Assembly (NCBI GenBank): GCA_027625915.1
Contig: JANTQA010000033.1
Location: forward strand, 2,728,001 to 2,792,000
Length of the DNA stretch: 64,000 nt
From: Anaeramoeba flamelloides
Lineage: Eukaryota > Metamonada > Anaeramoebidae
Direction of reading: 5' to 3'
The notes under the pieces are model-generated. The model was given only the letters and a program-made list of their open reading frames with translations. It was not told where the DNA came from and did no database searches. The translations under genes were made by a program, and so were the position numbers. This document shows positions 10,741 to 20,527 of the stretch, piece after piece (positions within the stretch are counted from its first letter, which is position 1; each line of letters opens with the position of its first letter).

Positions 10741-13700
10741 TTAATTTTTTTTCTTTGGTCTTCCTCTTCTTTTCATTCTATGCTTACTTGCTAATTTATG
10801 TTTTCTTAATAACCATGTAGAGGGGAAAGATTGGTTACACATTTCTCCGGTTTCAGGGTTAATATAAGTACAGATGAATTCCTTTTTTTGATTAGATTTT
10901 GGCTTGGTTTTTTTTTTGGTTGTTTTTTTTTTTGTTTGAGTTTTTGGCTTTTGCCTTTGTTGCTGCTGTTGTTGCTGCTGCTCCTGTTGAAGTTGTAATT
11001 GCTGTCTTTGCTGTTCTAATAATTGTCGTGCTCTTTGTTCATCCTGTTGTTCTTTTAAAAGTTTATCCTTTTCAAATTTAATTTCTCTTTTTCTTAATTC
11101 CAATTCCCTTAACCCTGGCTGCTTGATCTTACCATTTTTTTTAAGAATTTCATTAAAGTTCATAAAATGGTTTTGATCAATTTCCGAGGGTGTTGGTGAA
11201 AACATGATATTTTCATTGGATTTTAATAATTCAAAGGCGTTTGTTGCTTTAATTTTAAATTTTTGGCAATATGAGCAAGACTTTGAATTACATTTAGAAA
11301 AGGATAATAAATATTTTCTTCTGGAAGAATGCCTGAAAAAAAATTGGAAATCATTTTTTAAAAAGATGTATTCTTGAACTGAATTGATATGCTGTTCAGA
11401 CAAGGTTAAAAATAACCGAATTGTTTTGAAATTTGAATAAGGCTCTGGAATTTGTTCACAATCAACAGGAGTTGAAATGACTGGGTAATTCAAATTTATT
11501 CCAGAAAAAATACTTGACAGGGTTCGTATGTTTTGGTTGATCAATTTAATTTCATCTCTCATAATCTCGTCTTTTCTTTTATTTTGTTTACATGGCGGTA
11601 AAGTGTCATTTATTAATTTCTCCGAAAGCACTGTATTCGAAATTTGGCTCTTAATTTTTTTCGAAATGTTATAAACTGGGTTTAAACTTTCTTGTTCAGA
11701 TGGGAAGCAAAATACATTTAGCATATCAAGATTATTGTTTTTCCATAAATAACCATAATACATAAAGGAAAGAAAAGAGGTCGGATCAACTGAAAAGTCC
11801 GATTTGTTCACAATAAGGGACAAAATTGGCTTTTGTGAATAATCTTTTAAAATATTGGTCAAGTCATTTATTCTAGATTGGATCGTAGGAAATTTAAATT
11901 TTATCGAACGAGTAAAAATATTTAATTGCTTTGGTTTTAAATCGTTATTAAAATTATTTCCCAAATTAATTTGATGATCATCATCATCGTTGCTGTTTTT
12001 AGTGATTTCATTAATATCATTATCATCATCATCATCATCATTATTATTGTTAAAAACAGAATGAAAAATAGGCTTATTATTTTTATTTAACGACGAAAAT
12101 CTATTCATATTCCTACCCTTATTCTGATCATTATTGGAATTTGGCTTTAAAACTAAATAACCATTTGAGATTAATGAATAGTTTGGATAAACGGAATGAT
12201 TATTAAAATTCATTACCATTGAAGAGTTAATTTTATTTTCGTCCATTAATTCCATAGGCTTTGAAAAACTTTCCCAAATTTTTCTTTCCACATTTGCCAG
12301 GCCTATGACTGAATGAGAGATCAATAAGCAATCTTTTTCAAATTTTTTACAAAATTCAATTATATACATTGCCTGTGTATGCGCATAGCAAATGTCTGGC
12401 CCAATTAATGATTTTTTTGGTATTAATTTTTTTGTTTGCTCCATTAAGATTCTTTCTTCCTGATTTATTTGTTTCTCATTCGAATCCCTATTCTCATTTT
12501 CTTCCTCTTTATACCCATTGATCTCTCTTTCATTTTCATTTTCATTTTCATCATCATCATCATTATTATTATTATTCTTATGAAATAATTCTTCTATTTC
12601 TGTAAAAGCATTATTATAATTTTCAATAAACAAAGAAATTTTTGATTTATAAAGTAAAGTGTCATATTGTTCAAGAGAAAAGTTTTTTATCAATTGCAAA
12701 AAGTTTTGCAATTTTTTATGATATTTTTCAATTTGAAAATTCTTTTTTTGAACAAAAAGATGCCACTTGCACCAATCATATTTGGGTATTTTTTTTTTTT
12801 TTCGTTTTTTTCTCGAGATTTTTCTTCTATTTGCCATAAAATTGTTTTCAGAACTAGTTTCTGTAGATTTCCCCGATGAGTGCCCGGACGAATACCCCGA
12901 TGATTGTTCAGATGATTGCTCTGATGACTGTGCCTGTTCACCACTTAAATTTTCTTCAGTGGAACTTCCCATCAGATGATTATTATTGCCGCCACCGCCG
13001 TCGTAACTAATACTATTTTGAAGATTTTCGCCATTCTCATTCTCATTCTCATTCTCATTCTCATCATCATCATCATCATTAGAAGAATAGCCGAGGCTTT
13101 GTATAAATTTTTCAATTGATAGATTTGATTTGTTTTTTGTTATTGTTTGAAATGATTTTAATAAATTTTTAAAAACAACTTTTCTATTTAACGAATGGAT
13201 ATCAAGAATAACAGATCCAAATTTGGATTTTAATAAAAGTGTTGGAAATAATTCTAAAAGTTGTAATTCTACGAGGCATTGGTTTTCAGGAGGAATTGAA
13301 AATTTTTTTAATACATATTTTATATTTAGCATTTGCTGTTCCTTTATTTCGTACATGAAATTTGATAATTGAATAATGGTTAGCGGATTTGAAGTTTGGC
13401 TTGAATTGATCATTGATATTAAAATTTCTTCACAATTAAACCAATTCCTGGTATTTAAACAATAAAGATATAAATTATTATCTTTTGCAAAATCATAAAA
13501 CTGTGGCTGGAAACAAATATAAACCCCCTCACGATATTTATATTTTTCCTTATTAAAAGCCTTTTTGATGTTATTGTTGTTGTTGTTGTTTCCCACACCA
13601 TTACCGATGCTATTTTGTGATTTATTAATGTGCTTATTGCTTATTAATTTCTTTAATTTGTTTTTGTTCTCTTGTCTACTGTGATTTGTCATTGTGCTTT

Positions 13701-14949
13701 TTCTTGATTCTAATTCTAAATCTGAGTCTGATCCGGATTCTAATTCTGGATCGTGCTCATGTTCATGATCATGTTCATGTTCATGCTCAGATGCCGATGC
13801 TGATTGTATTCCAATTACGTTTTGAAAAAAATAATCAGAAACAATACTCTTATTATAAAGATTATTTACCTTATATTTCTTATATAATTTAATATCTTCA
13901 CCTTCGTCACTGGAAGGAACTGTTCGATCCTCATCACTAAAAATGATTGGTTGTTCGTCTAAACTGATAAACCCTTCCCCAAGATAATTATTAACAAATG
14001 ATGGTATTCTTTGAATTTGGTTTATTTGTAAATTAGTATTAAGATTTGTTTCATTCACCCGAAACTTTTTTTGTTGCTTTTCTTCATCTTGGTTCCCCTT
14101 GTTGTTTGTAGGGTAATTAAATTTCTTTCTTTTTCTTTCATAAAGTGTTTGGTTTTTTGATTGAATTAACTTTGTTATTTCAAAAGTGTCCTTTGAAATA
14201 TTTTGATTACCCTCAAAATTTATTTCCAAGGCTTGATCTTTTTCATTTTCATTTCCAATTGTTTTGTTTTCTTTTTGTTGAAAAAATTTAATTAATAATT
14301 TTAAAGATTCAATTATTTGTTCAGTGTTGTTGCCATTGGTAATTAAATTAGTAATTTGATCATTGATTTTAAAGAGTACCAAATGAAGATCGCGATATTT
14401 GAGATCTGTTTGTTGCTGTGCTGTAGAATCTGTTCTTTTGTTTTTGTTTTCTTTTTTAAGCTCCTTTAATGTGTTTGTGTAATTTATTAGCCCAGTTGAC
14501 CATGCACTAACTGCAGAATCCAATGTTGACTGGAATTTTAGATTACTAGAGATTAATTTTGGTGGAAGACTTTTGCCATTTGTGATGAGAGCTAAAAATA
14601 ATACTTTGCCATCGAAATGCTTTAAAAAAGTATTTTTTGTTTCATTCGTGAAATTTGGGAACCTTAACTTGAGATCAAATAATAGTGAGTGTTTATAAAT
14701 AAAAGTCGCTAAAGAATTTTCAGTAACCTTTCGAAAGTCGTCATATAAGAGGCTTGTTGATACAGTCTGGTTTTTTTCAGTAAATTGTGCTTGGAACCAG
14801 AGCTGGAAATTCGAATCACTTGTCACTCGTTTCCAATTATTAGTGGCCCACTTATCAACAGACGTATATGAGTCGATCGAATAAAGCCTTCGAAAGACAA
14901 GAAGAAAATATGGATACAATTCGGACACCGAAGATGAATCTTTTTCCAT
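10741..14949 (-). CDS. Large low-complexity protein with C-terminal C2H2 finger and AT-hook
   Basis: A 1402-residue single-exon protein I cannot assign to a family. The start chosen is the ATG at 14949 (MEKDSSSVSEL); the open frame reaches 15093 only through 48 codons of T- and A-rich leader beginning with GTG. Residues 1-250 and several later blocks (for example VYICFQPQFYDFAKDNNLYL) look folded. Between them are repetitive tracts: EHEHEHDHEHEHD, Asn runs, Glu-Asn repeats, SSEQSSEQSSGYSS, Asp runs and a Gln run near 1315-1335. The tail has a zinc-finger-like pattern, C1360-x10-C1371-x12-H1384-x5-H1390, followed at once by RRGRPKKK, an AT-hook core. The first Cys pair is more widely spaced than the usual x2-4. 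A nuclear DNA-binding role is inferred from the tail alone. Confidence 0.75.
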   Translation of the reverse strand: MEKDSSSVSELYPYFLLVFRRLYSIDSYTSVDKWATNNWKRVTSDSNFQLWFQAQFTEKNQTVSTSLLYDDFRKVTENSLATFIYKHSLLFDLKLRFPNFTNETKNTFLKHFDGKVLFLALITNGKSLPPKLISSNLKFQSTLDSAVSAWSTGLINYTNTLKELKKENKNKRTDSTAQQQTDLKYRDLHLVLFKINDQITNLITNGNNTEQIIESLKLLIKFFQQKENKTIGNENEKDQALEINFEGNQNISKDTFEITKLIQSKNQTLYERKRKKFNYPTNNKGNQDEEKQQKKFRVNETNLNTNLQINQIQRIPSFVNNYLGEGFISLDEQPIIFSDEDRTVPSSDEGEDIKLYKKYKVNNLYNKSIVSDYFFQNVIGIQSASASEHEHEHDHEHEHDPELESGSDSDLELESRKSTMTNHSRQENKNKLKKLISNKHINKSQNSIGNGVGNNNNNNNIKKAFNKEKYKYREGVYICFQPQFYDFAKDNNLYLYCLNTRNWFNCEEILISMINSSQTSNPLTIIQLSNFMYEIKEQQMLNIKYVLKKFSIPPENQCLVELQLLELFPTLLLKSKFGSVILDIHSLNRKVVFKNLLKSFQTITKNKSNLSIEKFIQSLGYSSNDDDDDENENENENENGENLQNSISYDGGGGNNNHLMGSSTEENLSGEQAQSSEQSSEQSSGYSSGHSSGKSTETSSENNFMANRRKISRKKRKKKKIPKYDWCKWHLFVQKKNFQIEKYHKKLQNFLQLIKNFSLEQYDTLLYKSKISLFIENYNNAFTEIEELFHKNNNNNDDDDENENENEREINGYKEEENENRDSNEKQINQEERILMEQTKKLIPKKSLIGPDICYAHTQAMYIIEFCKKFEKDCLLISHSVIGLANVERKIWESFSKPMELMDENKINSSMVMNFNNHSVYPNYSLISNGYLVLKPNSNNDQNKGRNMNRFSSLNKNNKPIFHSVFNNNNDDDDDDNDINEITKNSNDDDDHQINLGNNFNNDLKPKQLNIFTRSIKFKFPTIQSRINDLTNILKDYSQKPILSLIVNKSDFSVDPTSFLSFMYYGYLWKNNNLDMLNVFCFPSEQESLNPVYNISKKIKSQISNTVLSEKLINDTLPPCKQNKRKDEIMRDEIKLINQNIRTLSSIFSGINLNYPVISTPVDCEQIPEPYSNFKTIRLFLTLSEQHINSVQEYIFLKNDFQFFFRHSSRRKYLLSFSKCNSKSCSYCQKFKIKATNAFELLKSNENIMFSPTPSEIDQNHFMNFNEILKKNGKIKQPGLRELELRKREIKFEKDKLLKEQQDEQRARQLLEQQRQQLQLQQEQQQQQQQQRQKPKTQTKKKTTKKKTKPKSNQKKEFICTYINPETGEMCNQSFPSTWLLRKHKLASKHRMKRRGRPKKKN

Positions 14950-15419
14950 TTCTTTTTTTTTTTTTTTTTGGAAATTGAGATGAAAATGAAATAAAGTAAA
15001 AAAAGAAAAAAAAAAAAAAGTAATAGGAAAAAATGATATAAACTGGTAAATAAAAGTTGCCTTAATGAAACTAAATAGTTCTTTAGAAATCACAAAGTAA
15101 TCTTTGTAAAAACGTTAATTTCAAAAGTGTCTTTTTATTAAATCTTTGTGGATCTTTTAAAGCAATTTCTATTTCTTGTTTCTGAATTCTTTTTTTTTAA
15201 AATACGTGTTTGATTTGCTAGTCACTTATTTTCTTAACAATCAACATTCTTTTTAATTTCTGAGAGGATGTTTTGTTTTTACTGAGAAAAATTGTGACAA
15301 AAAAAGAACAGATCCAATGAGTGAGAAAGCTCTTTAAGACCCCAATAGGTTTTCACACGTTACCTCTTCTTGTTCAAAATTATTACATTTTCTTAATAAA
15401 AAAAAGTGTTAAGGAAAAT

Positions 15420-15671
15420 AGAAATAATTATCTGTAACCAAAAATACCCTTTTCCAAATAAAACCCATACTTTTTTTTTTCTTGTTTCCAAGGTAACATC
15501 TAATTGACTATCCAATTGCATACCCATTTTCAAATCAATTTTGAAGGTAAACTCATTCATATTTTCAGTACATTTTAAATTTGGTTAGGAATTTATACAA
15601 AATCTTTGCAAATTTTTTCACTTGTTTTGTTAATTTTTTTTATTTTTTTTGATTAAAATTAACTCTCTTTT
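15420..15671 (+). mobile_element. TA-type CAGT element (family C), copy 3, left part
   Basis: Bases about 15440-15660 match copies 1 and 2 of the family (TTTCCAAGGTAACATCTAAT, then GATATTTTCAGTAAATTTTA-like sequence). The copy is cut by the TTAA element starting at 15676. A short stretch just after that element (16443-16482) loosely resembles the family's continuation. The left end is drifted and its boundary is approximate. Confidence 0.6.
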
Positions 15672-15675
15672 TGAA

Positions 15676-16438
15676 GAGATTAGAATCATCATAGATTTCT
15701 CTATTATCAAAGTATGCCGTAATTGAGTGTCAATGTTATTAGTGACCCATTGTTCAAATAGTTTCTGTGACTCTAAAAAATCTATTATAAATCTTATAAT
15801 ACAATAAATTATTGCATTTTTTACTTAATGATCACAAGAAAAAATTTTCATTTTCAAATTTTTTGGATTAATCCTTTTCCAAATCTGAAAAAAAAAAAAC
15901 CCAAATAACAATACTCCGGTATTTAAAAATTCATTTTTAGAACTTCCAAAAGTAACTTTTTTTTAATGTTTTAAATTCAAAGATTAACTTAATAATCATG
16001 AAACTTAAAACCCCAAAGATCGATTAATTTTGTTTCCTTTTTATATGGCTGATTTTAGAATCAAAATATTTCCAATATTTCATAATATTTGGTCAAAAAA
16101 ATCTATTCTTTAATTATATATCAATTTTTTAAAAAAAAATTAATTTTTTTAATAATTAATCTACATTTCTCCAGATAAATTTAAGAAAGATATTTTGCAA
16201 CTTTGAAGTCTGAAAATTGATAACTTTAACTTAAAATTTGTGACAAAATCCAGATTTTTTTCTGAAATTATTGGGTTTTTCGCGAGAACAAGGATCATTT
16301 TTAATTGATGAGATGAATAAATATTATAACTAGACTAATTGATTTTTTGAAGACATTTGAACCACGTAGAACTAATTTAGTTACATTCAATAACAAAAAC
16401 CTTTGGCCTTAAGCTTCTCCTCGATTGGCGTTAACCCC
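15676..16438 (+). mobile_element. TTAA-type element (GGGATTAGCGTC family), copy 1
   Basis: A 763 bp copy aligned along its length with 25005-25751 (shared blocks: ATAGATTTCTCTAT, AGAACTTCCAAAAGTAACT, TTTTTAATTGATGAGAT). The right end is GGCGTTAACCCC-TTAA; the left end has drifted (TGAA-GAGATTAGAA). It is inserted in copy 3 of the CAGT family. No coding capacity was found. Confidence 0.75.
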
Positions 16439-16486
16439 TTAAGAATAATTTCCAATTTGGTTCTTTTATTTATTGATTTTTCTTAA

Positions 16487-17698
16487 GTGACTTGTAAACT
16501 AAAAAAAATCTTCAAGTAAATTTAATAGCAAATTCAAAAATTTTTACTGTATCTTGAAATTGAAAAATAAAGTAAAAATCTGATAACTACAAATACAGAA
16601 CTTACTTTTAATACTATTTTCAGAAATGGATTATTATTTTTAAAAGGCCTGATCCATTTTTCTCATTTTTGAAAAGTTCAAAATTCAAAATATTTCTAAA
16701 TATTTAAAAAAAAATATTTTCTTTGAAAGAAGATTGAAATATTATTGCCTCTAAAGGAAGTGTACAAAAATACACTTTAAAAATGAAATCGCTAAGTTCT
16801 ATAATAACTAAGTTTAAAAAATCTACTTATTTTTCAAAAAAAATACAATAATTATTTTAAACTTGATTAAAATATAATTTTTTGATTCAAAGAACAGACC
16901 AAATCTATTTTTTCTCGGGATTGAATGAAAAAATCTGAGAAAAAAAACATAACAATCAAATTAAAAATTCTCCCAAAACACTTTTTTAAAACCTTGAAAA
17001 ATCAACTAATAAATTAAAGAAATACTTTTTAATTTGATGATTTATAATCAATAATTAATAACCCAATCTTAATTATTACAGTAAGTCATTAACAGCCCAA
17101 TGATTAAATGTATCAAATAGAATTTACCATTATTTCTCAATTTTTTAAAGATTTTTCAACAAACAAAACAATTCAAATGCATATTTCTAATAATAAAAAA
17201 AAATATAGATATTATCAAATAACTGATTTTAATACAAACAGTTCCTTATTTATACTCTTGATATTTGAAAAAATATATTGATAAATCGTTTAAATTTCAA
17301 GAAATTTAATAAATATTTCTGAATAAAATAAATGTTCAAATGTTTTTAATCTTCAAGAATACAATATTTGATTGATTTTATTGTATTTTTAAAATAAGAT
17401 TAAAATTTCAACATTACTTGTTCATAAAGACTCTCAGAAATCACTAAAAGTGAGATTTCTTCAAAATTATTTTTTTTTTGCAAATTTTTAGTTTTTCTAA
17501 TTTGATCCAAAAACCCAACAAAAAAAGATCAGATCTTTTGACTGAAAATATCATTTGGAAAAATGAAATCTTTCAAAAATGATTATTCATTTCTCTAAAG
17601 TTAACAAATGAAGTTACATATCGGGTTTAATTGTATCCTTATGTAAATAATTACTCTATTACCTTTGGTAAAAAAAATAATTAAGAGTTACTAGTTAC
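16487..17698 (+). mobile_element. TTAA-type element, uninterrupted reference copy
   Basis: A 1212 bp element flanked by TTAA on both sides: TTAA-GTGACTTGTAAACT at left and AGTTACTAGTTAC-TTAA at right, inverted to each other. It is the uninterrupted counterpart of 4727-7896 (opposite orientation) and so records the empty sites of the two CAGT insertions there. It has no open frame above background. Confidence 0.75.
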
Positions 17699-19361
17699 TT
17701 AAGGGAGTAACAACATGATAACAACACATGAAATTGAAATATGTGATAATTTATTAAAAATTATATTGATACCCTTTATTTCGAGATTCCCCGAAAAATT
17801 AAAAAAAAATGTAAATCTTTTTATTTGCTAATATCTTCAAAAATTCAAATTTTAGAGAAAATATTAAATGAGAAAATATTCTAAAAAAAAAATAAATTAA
17901 ATAATAAGAAATTTATTTAATTTTTTTATGGATATTATTTTTTGAGATATAAGACTATACTCTTCCACTTATTATTTTCATATTATATTTATATTATATT
18001 TGGTAATTATTTTGATTATAACCAGATTGGAAAATATTCAACAAATATAAATATTTTTGAGATCTAAAAAATAATTATTATAATTTTGTTTTTTTAAAAT
18101 TCCATTGTCAAAAAGATAATTTCAGGTTTTATTGGTATTTCTTATATACATTTTTATTTAATAGTTTCAAATGTTTTAATTAAAAGAGATTTATTTTATT
18201 TGATACTATTCTTTTATTATTATTAAATAATTTTATGTTAATTAAAAAAATCTGTTTGTTTTTTATCTTTCTTAAAATGTTTTTGTGACTTATTTGTTAT
18301 TAATAAAATTATAAACCACCTTTTGTTTTTATCTTTCAAAAGTTCCATAATATTTTCTAGATAATTCTTTCAAAAAATACAAATATATTATTATTTTAAA
18401 ATTAATAGACTAGAGTTTATTTAAAGGTTGTTTTATTATACTATACCCAACTCAAAATAATCAATTTAACAAAATATATTAGAACAATAAAATCAAAACA
18501 AACAATTTCGATTACCTTTCGAATCTTTAAAATTAGTTATTTCGTACATTTTAAAAAATAACCACTTGAATTCATAATAATTATTCATGTCAAAGTAAAA
18601 AAAAGATGGATTTAGCATTTTTATTTCAATTCCAAATCAATATAAGTAAAAAGGGTATATATATTTAGGAAATATGAGATTTTATTTTAACTGATTAAAT
18701 TGCAAATCATTATATAGGTCCTGATACCAGTATTAAAAATTCAATTTGAATTTCAATATTTTAGTAACTTTTCAAGTAATTTTCAACATATTGTAAAATT
18801 AGCAAAATAATAATTTGATCATACAGAGATCCTTAAAAGAAACAATCAATTTTGAAAAATGAATTAAAAGAAACAAATTAAAGCATAGATCAAATTAAAA
18901 GATATTTTTACTTGTGGTTTTATACCTGGTTGGTTAGTTGATTGAACATTTACACCCACAATAATTTTTATTTTTGGAATAACCCTTGAATCCCAACTTA
19001 TTATTAAATTAGATTGTATTTACTAATGATACAAATAACCAGGGCAATGGAAATCATTAAATGAATTTTATATTTTTAATTTTCTTCAGTTAAAACAATC
19101 ACTTGACAGGATCTTTTTTTTAAAAATAGCAGTTTAAATTAAAATTATCTTACAATAAGTAAAATATAAAATGACCAATCCTTGGATTGTCTTCAATTCC
19201 CCTTTTTTATTGATCTATGTACATATTACCTGTTTATAAATTTAGACTAAGTCCTATAAAAACAAGATTCTGAATACCAGAAGTCAACACATACAATTTT
19301 TTTTTAATTTTCATTAGGAACTATAAAAAAATCTTTTTTATTTAGTTGTAGTTTTGTTTGA

Positions 19362-19589
19362 TTTTTAGTATTTAAAGTACTTGATTTAAAAAAAATTATT
19401 AGATTTTTTTGTAATATAAAATAAAAAGCTACAATAGAATGTTGAAATAAGAATCAGAGTTAAAACCATTTAACATTCCACTAAGTAGCTTAAACAAATC
19501 AACTTAACATTCTATTGTAACATTTAATTTTACTTTGAAATTAAAAAATTAATAAATTGTTTTTCGACCTGTACTTTAAATACTAAAAA
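19362..19589. repeat. Long inverted repeat, about 228 bp
   Basis: The left arm begins TTTTTAGTATTTAAAGTAC and the right arm ends GTACTTTAAATACTAAAAA. An inner pair ACAATAGAATGTT / AACATTCTATTGT is also inverted. The whole block should fold into a hairpin. It is probably a foldback MITE seen once in this window; I see no clear target duplication. Confidence 0.75.
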
Positions 19590-20527
19590 GGCAACCCTAC
19601 ACATCCAAAGTAATAAAAATTGTATTCAAATCTTCTTTAAAAATATTAAAAAGTGAAAATTTTAACTTTATGGGCTCTACCAACTTAAGGTAAATATTTA
19701 AGAAATTAAAACCTTATTCTCTCATGGTTTATTGCCCTTTTTATACTATGATTTAATATCGAGTACTTCTTGAAAAACCAAAACACTACATATCTTTGAA
19801 AAAATGTTTAAAAAAAACTAAATTGGCTATTTGACAAAAGTATTTAGCCATTAAGGAAAATATTTGATTCAAATATTTTTAAAAAAATATGAAAAAAACA
19901 ATAAACCTAGAATATAGCCGCTGATTTTCTGGTTCTTTTGTTCCTAAAAAGCCAAGAAAACAAATCTATGAAAAAAAAAATTAATTTTTATACTGTAATT
20001 TTTTATTTGAGTGTTAGTAAAGGTATTAACCGAACAGGTACCCACTTCTGTAAAAAAATGTTTGTCAAATGAATTATTTTCAGATTCATTCAATTTTTTT
20101 CTTCGTTATTTTAAAGAGAAGAAAAATAAAAAGAATTTGTGATTAAAATGATGGGTTAGTACATTTTATTTAATTGAAGTTTCAAAAAGTTGAAATTTTT
20201 GGAAAAAGAAAAAAGAAAAATAAACTATAAAAAAGAAGGTTGTCTCTTTATGTGATTTTTTTAAAGATAAACTCTTTTTCAGTCAAAATATCCAAATTTT
20301 ATAAAAGAAATAGAACAAATTCAGAAAATTTAATTGAAAAATAAAAATTTGGAAATAAATTCTTTATTTTTTAATAAAGTAATTTGGATTATGTTAATTT
20401 TTTTTGATGATTACCACAAAAAGATAAAGACAAATAAAAAATGAGAAATTGAAAAGAGATAAAAAAAAAAAAAATAAAAAAAAAATAAAGATAAATAACA
20501 CACAAAAACCCAATTCTTTAAAAAAAA

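Larger units (their letters stand above)
14950..20527. other. Gene-free stretch with a transposon nest and a long hairpin
   Basis: No credible gene. 15420-17702 is a stack of transposon relics (listed separately). 17703-20527 is AT-rich with one clear inverted repeat at 19362-19589. The 5' region of the leftward C2H2 gene lies just above 14949, and the end of the leftward CAP-Gly/RasGEF gene is at 20528. Confidence 0.6.

Noticed and set aside
12642-12979. Several overlapping plus-strand frames opposite the C2H2 gene
   Set aside because: They are antisense shadows of its Ser/Gly/Glu repeats, with no start context or homology.
14950-15093. 48-codon 5' extension of the C2H2/AT-hook gene starting with GTG
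   Set aside because: It has no ATG, consists of Phe/Ile and Lys runs from T- and A-rich DNA, and is followed by a good ATG at 14949.
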